Below are positions 9,953-21,690 of a stretch of DNA of 64,000 nt, piece after piece; within the stretch, counting starts at the first letter, position 1, and each line of letters opens with the position of its first letter. Source of the DNA: Streptomyces sp. NL15-2K (GTDB lineage Bacteria; Actinomycetota; Actinomycetes; Streptomycetales; Streptomycetaceae); the NCBI RefSeq assembly GCF_030551255.1, contig NZ_CP130630.1, positions 4,693,501 through 4,757,500 of the forward strand, in the 5' to 3' direction. The position numbers and the translations under genes were made by a program. The notes under the pieces were generated by a model. That model saw nothing but the letters and a program-made list of their open reading frames with translations, was not told the origin of the DNA and made no database searches.

Positions 9953-10293
9953 CGCGGGTCACTCACGGACGATCTGCCCAGCAGGCAGTGCAGCGCGGCA
10001 CCGACCGTGGCGACCAACAGCAGCAGCACATCGGCGACGTACTGCAGGCCATGGGTATCCACCGGCGTGAGCATCACGTCGGCCAGCCACGCGACATTGA
10101 CCGCGGTGAAGATCACCGCCGCCGACCAGTCGGCACGCGTACCCCGCCGGAAGGCCAGCACCAGCGACGGCACCGCCGCCAGCATCCCCAGAGTCACCAC
10201 CGGTACGGCCGCCAGTGCCGCCCTGGCGAGCAGCCCGGGGGCGGCGCCGGTCCCCGATCGAGCCGCGGTCGCGGCACCCACGTCGTGCTTCAC
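9949..10293 (-). CDS. Small three-span membrane protein
   Basis: 114 residues with hydrophobic segments at about 22-48, 58-77 and 84-104 (VADVLLLLVATVGAALHCLLG). I recognise no family. It is the first gene of a two-gene unit with the BMP-like protein, sharing an ATGA overlap, so the two products probably act together at the membrane. No catalytic motif is visible. The ATG at 10293 follows a gap that ends in the repeat element at 10388-10554. Confidence 0.6.
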   Translation of the reverse strand: MKHDVGAATAARSGTGAAPGLLARAALAAVPVVTLGMLAAVPSLVLAFRRGTRADWSAAVIFTAVNVAWLADVMLTPVDTHGLQYVADVLLLLVATVGAALHCLLGRSSVSDPR

Positions 10294-10387
10294 GGCGATT
10301 TACCTCTGCTTCTCGGGAGCGTGCGTATGTATGCACGAGATAAGGGCAGGCGCCGTAGAGTACATCCCACGCCGGACCGCATCAGCC

Positions 10388-10554
10388 TGGGGCCCTTCTG
10401 GTGGATCTCCGCGGGAGAAGGAGCGGCGTTCGGTGCGTGCTCTCGGCGTGCCGGGCGGAAGCCCTTGTAGCGGAGCTACTAGGGCTTTTGTCCGGTGCGG
10501 CGAGAGTGCGTGCCGGGCGTCGCGACGCCGCGGAGATCCATCAGAAGGGCCCCA
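10388..10554. mobile_element. MITE-like element with 27-bp terminal inverted repeats
   Basis: Positions 10388-10414 and 10528-10554 are inverted copies of each other with one mismatch in 27; both contain GGGGCCCTTCTG and TGGATCTCCGCGG. The interior holds a second imperfect hairpin. A 34-nt interior block at 10432-10465 recurs exactly, in opposite orientation, inside the element at 54667-54898, although the termini of the two elements differ. There is no coding capacity for a transposase, so this would be a non-autonomous element. It fills most of the gap between the membrane-protein gene and the GNAT gene (10294-10586). Confidence 0.75.
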
Positions 10555-10586
10555 AGGCCCGGCGAGGCAGGGTCGAGCGGGTCCGC

Positions 10587-11330
10587 TCACAGAGCGTGCC
10601 GCACCCACACATTGGGCTCGACGTACACCGCGTAGCCGCGCTCCGGCTCGCAGCGCACCGGCACCAGCGCGCCGGGTACCTCGATGTCGCCCGCCGTGTC
10701 GAAGGGCAGCCCGGTCCAGCGGCGCCACTGCTCCAGTGAGCCGGGCACGGTCATGGAGGCCGGTGCGACGGAGTCGATGGTGGCGCCGACCCGGGCGTGG
10801 ACGCGCAGCCACGGGTCGTGCGGGAGGCCGTCGGGGCGTACGCGGTGGGCGTACTCCTCGATCGGCGTGCGCGGTTCCAGGTGCTTGGCGTTGGGGCGGA
10901 CGGGGGCGACCACCTCCTGGAAGCCCTGGGCGCGGGCGCTGTCGCGCATCGCCGACAGCATCAGCGCGGACAGGCCGCGGCCCTGCACGTGGGGAGCGAC
11001 GCTGATGGCGATCGCGCTGACCGTGTCGGGGCGGACGCCGCGTCGCAGGTCGGCGAAGGCCCACAGGAGCACCTGGTCCCAGCCGAGGGCGGGCAGTTCA
11101 CCGCGGCCCTCGACGGCGAGAGCGAAGGGCACGCTGTGGGCCTGCGCGACGACCTCGCCCCGCTCGTCCTCGGCGAACAGCACGTGCTGCGGGAGTTCGG
11201 TGGCGATCCGGCCGTAGTGGAAGGCGCCGACAGGGTCCGCCAGCACGAACTCCGGCCAGCTGGTGGCCATTTCGACCACTCGCTCATGCATCTCGGGACG
11301 CTCGGCGAGACTCGATACCTTCAGCTCCAT
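10587..11330 (-). CDS. GNAT-family N-acetyltransferase
   Basis: 247 residues. The central part carries the GNAT acetyl-CoA signature: a beta-4 strand AIAISVAPHVQGRGLSALML with the Q-G-R-G-L pyrophosphate loop, followed by helix MRDSARAQGFQEVVAPVRPN. The C-terminal third (about 150-247) is longer than in minimal GNATs and includes an RPDGLPHDPWLRVH stretch, which probably shapes the acceptor site. Substrate unknown. It is a single gene on the minus strand; the downstream side is occupied by the MITE-like element and the upstream side by a 13-bp tandem repeat. Confidence 0.8.
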   Translation of the reverse strand: MELKVSSLAERPEMHERVVEMATSWPEFVLADPVGAFHYGRIATELPQHVLFAEDERGEVVAQAHSVPFALAVEGRGELPALGWDQVLLWAFADLRRGVRPDTVSAIAISVAPHVQGRGLSALMLSAMRDSARAQGFQEVVAPVRPNAKHLEPRTPIEEYAHRVRPDGLPHDPWLRVHARVGATIDSVAPASMTVPGSLEQWRRWTGLPFDTAGDIEVPGALVPVRCEPERGYAVYVEPNVWVRHAL

Positions 11331-11420
11331 GCGGTCACCGTAAGGGCCGGTGCGGGAGCGGGAAAGCGGGTTTCACGCCCCCCGGCTCCGGCTCCGACCG
11401 CCGTGCCGACCACTCGGTCT

Positions 11421-11498
11421 GGCCGCTTGGTCCGGCCGCTTGGTCCGGTCGCTTGGTCCGGCCGCTTGGTCCGGCCGCTCGTTCCAGCCGCTGGGCCC
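11421..11498. repeat. Six tandem 13-bp repeats (GGCCGCTTGGTCC)
   Basis: Six head-to-tail copies of a 13-bp unit, the first four nearly identical and the last two drifting (GGCCGCTCGTTCC, AGCCGCTGGGCCC). They lie in the 314-bp gap between the GNAT start (11330) and the end of the HNH lipoprotein gene (11645). No gene is recognisable in that gap. The repeat may be a slippage-prone minisatellite or part of the GNAT control region. Confidence 0.85.
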
Positions 11499-11644
11499 GG
11501 CCCTTGGGCGCCGGGGATCTTGACGACGTAGGTTGACGGCATGGTTGAGGGGGCGAAGACCACGGCGGAGGCCGTGTCTTCGGGCACGCGAGGGCGGCAG
11601 ACGGTTGAGGCGCCTTCCGGGACTGAGAGCGGGTCGCCGCCGGC

Positions 11645-12427
11645 TCATCCCTGGCACTGCCGCAGCATCATCTGCCGGTCCGGCGCGGTCACCGACAGCT
11701 CGTACTTGAGGGCGACCTGGGTGAAGCGGACCGCGTAGGCGCACCGGATCCGCTTGTTCGGCGGGAGCCAGGCGGCGGGGCCGGAGTCGCCCTTGGCAGA
11801 GTTGGCCCGTCCCTCGGCCGGGATCAGGTTGAGCGGGTCGTTGGCCAGTTGCTCGCGCTTGTCCTCCGACCAGCGCGAGGCACCCATCTGCCAGCTGTAG
11901 GACAGCGGCACGACGTGGTCGATCTGTACCTCGGAGGCCTTTTGCTTGCGCCACTCGATGGCCGTGCCGGTGTAGGGGTCGTCCAGCGTCATCGCGATGA
12001 CCACGCAGTCGGAACCGGAGCGGAAGCGCAGGCTCTGACCGTCGCGTTTCAGCAGGTCGTTGCGGGTGTCGCAGCCGTTGCGCGCCAGCGGGACACCGTC
12101 GGCCGTATCCATCCACGCGTACCCGAACTCGTCCCGGTCGTAGCCCGTTTTGGGTCCACGTCCCTTCGTCCGCAGCGACTCGATGAGCTTGCGAGCCGCG
12201 GCCTCGTCGGCCTCGCTCGTCAGGGGGGCGAGGCCCGGCTTGGTTCCGTCGGGGTTCTTCAGGGGGCTGACGGCGTGCCCGTCCGGGGCCGGAGCCGCCG
12301 CACCGCCGCCGGCCGAGGAACCCGCTTCCCCTTCGAGGCCTTCGCACCCGGCGACGAGGGCCATGGCGACGCACACGGCCAGTCCGGTCCTGACGGCCGC
12401 CGCCGCCCCGCCCCGCAGCCGCATCAT
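11645..12427 (-). CDS. Secreted lipoprotein HNH nuclease, GmrSD C-terminal/DUF1524 type
   Basis: 260 residues from ATG 12427. A GGGGAGG Shine-Dalgarno lies 8 nt upstream; GTG 12430 and ATG 12424 are alternatives. The N-terminus is a lipoprotein signal with lipobox LVAGC, so the mature protein should be tethered outside the membrane. After a low-complexity linker, the C-terminal domain carries the HNH core: VQIDHVVPLSYSW (D-H-x-x-P), then NDPLNLIPAEGRANSAKGD (N-L-x-x-x-x-x-x-N-x-x-K-G), as in DUF1524 nucleases. Extracellular nucleases of this class are common in Streptomyces; DNA scavenging or defence outside the cell is inferred. It appears monocistronic. Confidence 0.85.
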   Translation of the reverse strand: MMRLRGGAAAAVRTGLAVCVAMALVAGCEGLEGEAGSSAGGGAAAPAPDGHAVSPLKNPDGTKPGLAPLTSEADEAAARKLIESLRTKGRGPKTGYDRDEFGYAWMDTADGVPLARNGCDTRNDLLKRDGQSLRFRSGSDCVVIAMTLDDPYTGTAIEWRKQKASEVQIDHVVPLSYSWQMGASRWSEDKREQLANDPLNLIPAEGRANSAKGDSGPAAWLPPNKRIRCAYAVRFTQVALKYELSVTAPDRQMMLRQCQG

Positions 12428-12585
12428 CACGCGCGCCTCCCCTTGCCTCCAGGTCCCGCCCCGCACGGCGGTTTTCCTGGTCACACGGTAGCGGGCGAGA
12501 GGTCCAGACCATAGCGGCCCCAAATGGGCATCCCTCGCAAGTCGGGCGTATCGTCGATTCGAGTCACCTCCGGAAGGAGTTCTGG

Positions 12586-12768
12586 ATGGGCATCTTCGAC
12601 AGGTTCAAGGGCCAGGCGAAGGGCAGCAAGTCCAAGGACGTGTCCGACGCCGCGGAACGGAAAGTCAACAAGAAGACGGGCAACAAGTACGAGCGCCAGG
12701 TCGACGACGCGCAGCAGCGAATCGAAGGCTCGCTCGGCATGGATCGCGACAGGCCCGAACAGCCGTAA
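12586..12768 (+). CDS. Small MT0933/Rv0909-type antitoxin-like protein
   Basis: 60 residues. The start MGIFDRFKGQAKG and the helical, charged remainder (SDAAERKVNKKTGNKY, DDAQQRIEG) match the actinobacterial MT0933-like antitoxin family. An AAGGAG-type Shine-Dalgarno lies 7-8 nt before the ATG. No adjacent toxin gene is visible: the neighbours are the divergent HNH lipoprotein and the SDR gene. It is either an orphan or has a stress-related role independent of a toxin. Family assignment is by recognition of the N-terminal pattern. Confidence 0.7.
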   Translation: MGIFDRFKGQAKGSKSKDVSDAAERKVNKKTGNKYERQVDDAQQRIEGSLGMDRDRPEQP

Positions 12769-12992
12769 GGCCGGAGATTCACGGAGGTCATGGGGCCCGT
12801 CGGGCACGACGCTCGCCCGGGTTCCCCTGAGCCATCTTGAATCAGAGGCCGTCCGCGGAGACCCACCTCCCGCGGGCGGCTTCACGTTCCCCGAGGTCCC
12901 GTCACAGCTTCCGAGACCCGTCACACCTTCCCGCTCCTGAGCACAGGCGCACGGCCCTCTGAGCTCCCTCTGGCCTTCCTGACCGGGCCCAC

Positions 12993-13023
12993 TTGACCTT
13001 GACACCGGCGTCAGGGTTCGACG
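12993..13023 (+). promoter_or_regulatory. MerR-type promoter with 19-bp spacer and dyad operator
   Basis: The -35 TTGACC (12993-12998) and -10 TCGACG (13018-13023) are separated by 19 bp, the long spacing typical of MerR-activated promoters. The spacer holds a dyad, ACCTTGAC (12996-13003) and GTCAGGGT (13010-13017), with one mismatch and a 6-bp centre. The ATG of the SDR gene begins 9 nt after the -10, suggesting a leaderless mRNA. The MerR gene lies directly downstream of the SDR. Confidence 0.65.
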
Positions 13024-13031
13024 ATCCCTCC

Positions 13032-13799
13032 ATGACTTCCGTGAACAACGTACAGACCAACGGCCCCCGAACCGTCCTCGTCACCGGCGCCGGCACCGGA
13101 ATCGGCCGTGCCACCGCCCGTGCCTTCGCCGCGCAGGGCGCGCGCGTCGTCGCCGTGGGCCGCCGCGAGGCGCCCCTCGCCGAGACCGCCGAGGGCCACC
13201 CGGGGATCACCCCGCTGCCCGCCGACATCACCGCGGACGACGCCCCGGACCGCATCGTCCGAACGGTCCTCGACAGCCACGGCCGACTGGACGTGCTGGT
13301 CAACAACGCGGCGATCGTACGGAGGGAGTCGCTCGGCACGTACACCCGCACCGCCATCGACCCGCTCCTCGCGACGAACCTCACCGCCCCGGTCCTGCTC
13401 ACCCAGGCCGCGCTGCCTGCCCTCACCGACAGCAAGGGCGTGATCGTCAACGTCAGTACGTCGGTCGGACAGCGCGCCTGGCCGGGCAACTCCCTCTACG
13501 CCGCCACGAAGACCGCCCTTGAACTCCTCACCCGCAGCTGGGCCGTGGAACTCGCCTCGCGCGGCATCCGGGTCGCCGCCGTCGCACCCGGCGCGATCCG
13601 CACGCCCATCGGCACCCACTCGGGCCTCACCCCGGAGCAGATGACGGCCTTCCGCGAGTGGCAGCTCGCCCACACCCCGCTGGGCCGCATCGGCGACCCC
13701 GAGGAGGTGGCCTGGGCGATCACCCAACTCGCCTCGCCCGACGCGTCCTTCGTCACCGGCGTCGTGTTCCCGGTGGACGGCGGTGCCGTACTCGCCTGA
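13032..13799 (+). CDS. Short-chain dehydrogenase/reductase (SDR)
   Basis: 255 residues. Classical SDR layout: TGAGTGIGRA cofactor loop (residues 17-26), NNAAI motif, catalytic Ser in VNVSTS and the Y-x-x-x-K pair in LYAATKTAL, then the PG motif AVAPGAIRTP. The G-x-x-x-G-x-G loop and an Arg-rich second strand (GRRE) favour NADP(H). Substrate unknown. The start was placed at ATG 13032 because there is no Shine-Dalgarno and the predicted transcription start coincides with it. It is followed 10 nt later by a MerR regulator in the same direction, and the promoter has MerR geometry, so the pair is probably an inducible detoxification or oxidoreductase unit. Confidence 0.9.
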   Translation: MTSVNNVQTNGPRTVLVTGAGTGIGRATARAFAAQGARVVAVGRREAPLAETAEGHPGITPLPADITADDAPDRIVRTVLDSHGRLDVLVNNAAIVRRESLGTYTRTAIDPLLATNLTAPVLLTQAALPALTDSKGVIVNVSTSVGQRAWPGNSLYAATKTALELLTRSWAVELASRGIRVAAVAPGAIRTPIGTHSGLTPEQMTAFREWQLAHTPLGRIGDPEEVAWAITQLASPDASFVTGVVFPVDGGAVLA

Positions 13800-13809
13800 C
13801 ACTGCTCCC

Positions 13810-14181
13810 ATGCGCATCGGCGAACTGGCGGCGGCGACCGGCACGACCCCGCGTGCCCTGCGGCACTACGAGCAGGCGGGCCTGATCACCTCCGAGCGCG
13901 CCGCGAACGGCTATCGGCTCTACGACCCCGGTACGGCCGTCCGCGTCCGCAACATCCGCCACCTCCTGGACGCCGGTCTCACCCTCGACGACGTACAGGT
14001 GTTCCTGCCGTGCCTGGACGGTGACGTCACCGCGGGGCCGGCCTCGGAGGCGGCCTTGCGGGTCGCCGCCGAGCGCCTCGCCGTGCTGGAGGGACGCATC
14101 GCCGCGCAGGCCGCCGTACGCGACCGGCTCGCGGCGGCCCTGCGCGAGGCCACCGGCGCCCGCATACGGCCGGTGGCCTGA
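13810..14181 (+). CDS. MerR-family transcriptional regulator
   Basis: 123 residues from ATG 13810. The N-terminal winged helix-turn-helix is typical (MRIGELAAATGTTPRALRHYEQAGLI, then NGYRLYD and IRHLLDAGLTLDDV). It is followed by a coiled-coil dimerisation helix (LAVLEGRIAAQAAVRDRL) and almost no effector domain. No cysteine metal-binding cluster is present; the only Cys is in FLPCLDGD. This suggests an organic inducer or redox-independent control. GTG 13783 is a longer in-frame alternative but would overlap the SDR stop. The likely target is the 19-bp-spacer promoter at 12993-13023. Confidence 0.9.
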   Translation: MRIGELAAATGTTPRALRHYEQAGLITSERAANGYRLYDPGTAVRVRNIRHLLDAGLTLDDVQVFLPCLDGDVTAGPASEAALRVAAERLAVLEGRIAAQAAVRDRLAAALREATGARIRPVA

Positions 14182-14221
14182 TCGCCCGTCACAACCTCCA
14201 CGTCCCCGGAGAAGGGGACTC

Positions 14222-17752
<3,531 letters not shown>

Positions 17753-17942
17753 TCGGGGGCGGCTTTCGTCCGGGGGTGGGCAACGCGAAGGGCCCGACGC
17801 GGTGACCGGCCGGGGGTCTCCAGCGTACGTCGCTGTGGATGCCGGTGGCGGGGGCTGTGGACAACGTGCGCTGTGCGGGTGCCCGGCGCGGGTGTGGGCC
17901 CACCCACCACCCCGACTCGGTCGGCCACAGGCAGACGACGAA

Positions 17943-17981
17943 CCCGGCGCCGAGAAGTCCCCCGTACTTCTCGGCGCCGGG
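17943..17981 (-). terminator. Perfect 16-bp hairpin terminator after the ABC exporter operon
   Basis: The arms 17943-17958 and 17966-17981 are perfectly complementary (16 bp) around a 7-nt loop. The structure lies downstream of the minus-strand FtsX-type permease and upstream of mfd. There is no U-tract, as is usual in Streptomyces. Confidence 0.8.
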
Positions 17982-17991
17982 CTTCCCCCGT

Positions 17992-18035
17992 CTCTGTGGT
18001 AGCTCTGTGGTGGCTCTGTGGTGGCTCTGTGGTGG
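17992..18035. repeat. Four tandem 11-bp repeats abutting a stop codon
   Basis: CTCTGTGGTGG is repeated four times (the first copy reads CTCTGTGGTAG) and ends exactly at the stop codon of the permease gene (18036-18038). It lies between that stop and the terminator hairpin. Confidence 0.85.
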
Positions 18036-20600
18036 CTATTCCGTCGCGATCGCGTTCAGTACGTTCATCCGGCCCGCCCTGAACGCCGGGATCAGTGCCG
18101 CGAACAGGCCCACGAAGGCCGAGCCGATGAAGACGCCGATGATCGTCGGCCAGGGGATCTCGAGGACGTTCAGGCCCTCCAGGGCGAGGAGCTTGTGGGC
18201 GGTGGCGCCCCAGCTCATGCCCAGGCCCAGGCCCAGCAGCGCGCCGAACAGGGCGATGACCACCGACTCCATGCGGATCATCCGCCGCAGCTGGCGCCGC
18301 GACAGGCCGATCGCCCGCATCAGGCCGATCTCCCGCGTCCGCTCGACCACCGACAGGGCCAGCGTGTTCACCACGCCCAGCACCGCGACGATGATCGCCA
18401 GGGCCAGCAGGCCGTAGACCATGTTCAGGAGCTGGCCTATCTGGTCCTTCAGTTCCTGCTTGTAGTCGGTCTGGTCGCGGACCTGGTACTGCGGGTAGTC
18501 GTGCAGCGACTTCTTCAGCGCCGTGTACGCCTGATCCTGCTGGCCCTCCTTGGCCTGCGCGAACATGATCGTGTTCGGCGGGATCTGGTCGGCCGGGACG
18601 TACTTCCGCATGGTCTCGATGCTGGTGTAGCGGGCGCCCTGGTCGAGGGCGCTGTCGTCGCTCGTGATGGCCGCGACCTTCAGCTTGGCCGTCTCACCGC
18701 CCTTGAAGGCGACGGTGATGGTGTCGCCGACGCGCACGCCGTGCGCCTTGGCGTAGTCCGAGCCGACCGACATGGCGTCCTTGCCGTAGGCGGCCGAGAG
18801 GGTGCCCGCCGTGGTCGGGCGGCGCAGGTCCTGGGCGTACGTCGGGTCGGCGGCGGTGATGCCGGAGTCGTCCTTCTTGCCGTCGGGCGAGGTCAGCGTG
18901 GCGTTGAGTTCCTTGTAGCGGGTGACGTGGGTCAGGCCCGGCGTCTGCTGCATGGCCTTCTCGGCCTGCGGCACGATCCGCTGGTTGCCCTGGACGATGA
19001 AGTCCGCGCCGACCGACTTGTCCAGCTCGCTGGTGGCCGAGGCGACCATCGAGGAGCCGACCACCGACAGGCAGGCCACCAGGGCCAGGCCGATCATCAG
19101 GGCCGCGCCCGTGGCGCCGGTGCGGCGCGGGTTGCGCAGGGCGTTGCGCTCGGCCATGCGGCCCACCGGGCCGAAGGCCCGCAGCAGCACCGCGCTGATC
19201 ACCCGCACGACCCCGCCGGCCAGCAGCGGCCCGATGACGACGAAGCCGATCAGGGACAGGACGATTCCCCCGCCGAGCGTCAGCGCGCCGTCGCTCGCCT
19301 TGTCGGCCGTGGCCGCCGTGTAGAGGGCGAACGCGCCCGCGCCCGTCAGCACGAGCCCGATCAGGCCGCGCACCAGGCCCGCCCTGCCGTCGGCCGGCGT
19401 ACCGGCGTCACGCAGCGCGGCCATCGGGGAGACCTTGCCGGCGCGGCGGGCCGGCAGATAGGCGGCGAGGACGGTGACCACGACGCCGAGCACGAGACCG
19501 GCCACCGGGGTCGCCGCCTTCACCGTGAGGTCGTCGGTGGAGAGGTTCATGCCGGCCATCGACATGAGCTTCATCAGGCCGATGGCGATGCCGACGCCCG
19601 CGCCGACTCCGAGGATCGAGCCGACGAAGCCGAGCAGCAGGGCCTCCACCAGCACCGAGCGGTTGACCTGCTTGCGGGACGAGCCGATCGCCCGCATCAG
19701 GCCGATCTCGCGGGTGCGCTGGGCGACCAGCATCGAGAAGGTGTTGATGATCAGGAAGATGCCGACCAGGAACGCGATGCCGGCGAAGCCGAGCATGGCG
19801 TACTTGATGACGTTCATGAACTCGCCGACGTCCTTGCGGTTCTCGTCGGCGTTCTCCTTGGCCGTCTGGAGCTTGAACGTGCCGTCCAGCGTCCGAGCGA
19901 TGTTCTGCTTGAGCTGCGTGTCGCTGACTCCGGCCGCGGCTGTGACGTTGACCTGCGTGAACCGGCCGGTGGCGCCGAGCAGTTCGCGCTGCGCGGTGGC
20001 GGTGTCGAAGAAGACGATCGCGGCACCGGGGTTGGTCACCTTGAAGGCGGCGATGCCGACGATCTTCGCCTTGAAGTCACCGGCGACGGAGATGGTGCGC
20101 AGTTCGTCGCCGAGCTTCAGGTCGTGCTTGTCGGCGGTGTCGGCGTCGACCATCAGCTCGGTCGGCCCGCGCGGGGCGTGGCCGGAGGTGATCTCCATCG
20201 ACCGCAGGTCGTTCTTGGTCCAGTTGCCGGCGATCGTCGGGGCGCCGCTGCTGGACCCCATGTTCTCGTTGTCGTTGTCGACGACGGTCACGTTCATGGA
20301 ACTGACCGCGCCCTCGGCCGACTTGACGCCGTCCGCCTTGGTCACCTGCTCCAGCATGGCGGCCGGCAGCGACTCGGGCTTGCCGTTCTGCGGGGTGTCT
20401 TCGCTCTTGGCCTCCTTCGGGGCGACGGTGACGTCGGAGGCGGTGGTCGCGAAGAGCTTGTCGAATGTCGTGTTCATGGTGTCGGTGAAGACGAGCGTGC
20501 CGCACACGAACGCCACCGACAGCAGCACGGCGACCGCCGACAGCGCCATGCGTCCCTTGTGCGCGAAGAAGTTGCGCATCGAGGTCTTCAGGACGGTCAT
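18036..20600 (-). CDS. ABC transporter permease, double-FtsX (MacB-like) type
   Basis: 854 residues. The N-terminal helix is at about 18-40, then a large extracytoplasmic MacB-type domain (about 41-260). The first FtsX block of three helices (about 265-385) contains the REIGLMRAIG coupling motif. A central cluster of helices (about 410-500) precedes a second extracytoplasmic domain (about 520-720) and a second FtsX block near the C-terminus, again with REIGLMRAIG. This is the usual duplicated layout of actinobacterial lipoprotein or antibiotic-peptide exporters. It overlaps the ATPase gene by ATGA (20597-20600), so the two form one complex and one operon. Substrate unknown. Confidence 0.93.
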   Translation of the reverse strand: MTVLKTSMRNFFAHKGRMALSAVAVLLSVAFVCGTLVFTDTMNTTFDKLFATTASDVTVAPKEAKSEDTPQNGKPESLPAAMLEQVTKADGVKSAEGAVSSMNVTVVDNDNENMGSSSGAPTIAGNWTKNDLRSMEITSGHAPRGPTELMVDADTADKHDLKLGDELRTISVAGDFKAKIVGIAAFKVTNPGAAIVFFDTATAQRELLGATGRFTQVNVTAAAGVSDTQLKQNIARTLDGTFKLQTAKENADENRKDVGEFMNVIKYAMLGFAGIAFLVGIFLIINTFSMLVAQRTREIGLMRAIGSSRKQVNRSVLVEALLLGFVGSILGVGAGVGIAIGLMKLMSMAGMNLSTDDLTVKAATPVAGLVLGVVVTVLAAYLPARRAGKVSPMAALRDAGTPADGRAGLVRGLIGLVLTGAGAFALYTAATADKASDGALTLGGGIVLSLIGFVVIGPLLAGGVVRVISAVLLRAFGPVGRMAERNALRNPRRTGATGAALMIGLALVACLSVVGSSMVASATSELDKSVGADFIVQGNQRIVPQAEKAMQQTPGLTHVTRYKELNATLTSPDGKKDDSGITAADPTYAQDLRRPTTAGTLSAAYGKDAMSVGSDYAKAHGVRVGDTITVAFKGGETAKLKVAAITSDDSALDQGARYTSIETMRKYVPADQIPPNTIMFAQAKEGQQDQAYTALKKSLHDYPQYQVRDQTDYKQELKDQIGQLLNMVYGLLALAIIVAVLGVVNTLALSVVERTREIGLMRAIGLSRRQLRRMIRMESVVIALFGALLGLGLGMSWGATAHKLLALEGLNVLEIPWPTIIGVFIGSAFVGLFAALIPAFRAGRMNVLNAIATE

Positions 20601-21385
20601 GACGTACGCCCCCGGGCGTCGAAGTCCTTCATGCGGTCCAGGACGGCCTCGGCGGTCGGCTTGTACATCTCGTCGACGATCCGGCCGTCGGCGAGGTACA
20701 GCACACGGTCGGAGTACGAGGCGGCCACCGGGTCGTGCGTGACTATCACGATGGTCTGGCCCAGCTCGTCCACCGACTGCCGCAGGAAGCCCAGTACTTC
20801 GGCCCCCGCCCGCGAGTCCAGGTTTCCGGTCGGCTCGTCACCGAAGATGATCTCCGGGCGTGCGGCCAGGGCCCGCGCCACGGCGACCCGCTGCTGCTGA
20901 CCGCCGGAGAGCTGGGTCGGCCGGTGCTTGAGCCGGTCGGAGAGCCCGACGGTGTCGACGACCCGGCCCAGCCAGGCCTTGTCGGGCTTCCGTCCGGCGA
21001 TGTCCATGGGCAGCGTGATGTTCTCTATCGCGTTCAGCGTCGGCAGCAGGTTGAACGCCTGGAAGATGAAGCCGATCCGGTCCCGGCGCAGCTGTGTGAG
21101 TTTCTTGTCCTTCAAGCCGGTGATCTCGGTGTCGTCCAGGTAGATCTGTCCGGACGTCACCGTGTCGAGACCGGCGAGGCAGTGCATCAACGTGGATTTG
21201 CCGGACCCCGAAGGGCCCATGATCGCGGTGAACTGGCCGCGGGCGATGTCCACGTCGACATGGTCGAGGGCGACGACGCGGGTCTCCCCGGACCCGTACG
21301 CCTTCACGACCTGCCGCGCCCGCGCGGCAACGGCCGTACGCCCTCCAGCGCCCCCGTGCCTGGGAATGGTTACAGCCGATGTCAC
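20597..21385 (-). CDS. ABC transporter ATP-binding protein (MacB/LolD-like)
   Basis: 262 residues from GTG 21385, chosen because AGGAG lies 7 nt upstream; an earlier in-frame ATG at 21451 has no such site. Walker A GPSGSGKST is at residues 57-65. Q-loop (FIFQAFNLLPTLNAIEN), signature LSGGQQQR, Walker B EIIFGDEPTGNLDS and the H-loop VTHD follow. The NLLP/TLNAIENI stretch is typical of LolD/MacB-type ATPases that power double-FtsX permeases. It is translationally coupled to the permease gene. Confidence 0.95.
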   Translation of the reverse strand: MTSAVTIPRHGGAGGRTAVAARARQVVKAYGSGETRVVALDHVDVDIARGQFTAIMGPSGSGKSTLMHCLAGLDTVTSGQIYLDDTEITGLKDKKLTQLRRDRIGFIFQAFNLLPTLNAIENITLPMDIAGRKPDKAWLGRVVDTVGLSDRLKHRPTQLSGGQQQRVAVARALAARPEIIFGDEPTGNLDSRAGAEVLGFLRQSVDELGQTIVIVTHDPVAASYSDRVLYLADGRIVDEMYKPTAEAVLDRMKDFDARGRTS

Positions 21386-21690
21386 GGTAAGTCTCCTATG
21401 TCGGTCAGTAGGTGAAACGACGGACCCATCGGTCGGTCCATGAAGGTCCATGAATGAGTCGCGAGAACGGAACTGCTACGACGAAGAGTCTGGTCGGAGG
21501 CGGGGGTCCGGCGCGCTGGTGTTCAGCGCAGTCTTTTACTGAGGAAAACCCCACCCCCGTGGGTGCGGTGAACCGCCCCCGACCGCTTCCCAGCGGCGTA
21601 AAGCCAGGTTAAGGACAGCTTGCATCCCGTCTCGTCCTCCGACGGTACGAACCCTCCCCGAGCCGTAGTACGGAGGTACCCCTAGGGGCC

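Noticed and set aside
12586..12768. A toxin-antitoxin pair around the MT0933-like protein
   Set aside because: No toxin-like ORF flanks it. The nearest genes are a lipoprotein nuclease on the other strand and an SDR with its own promoter.
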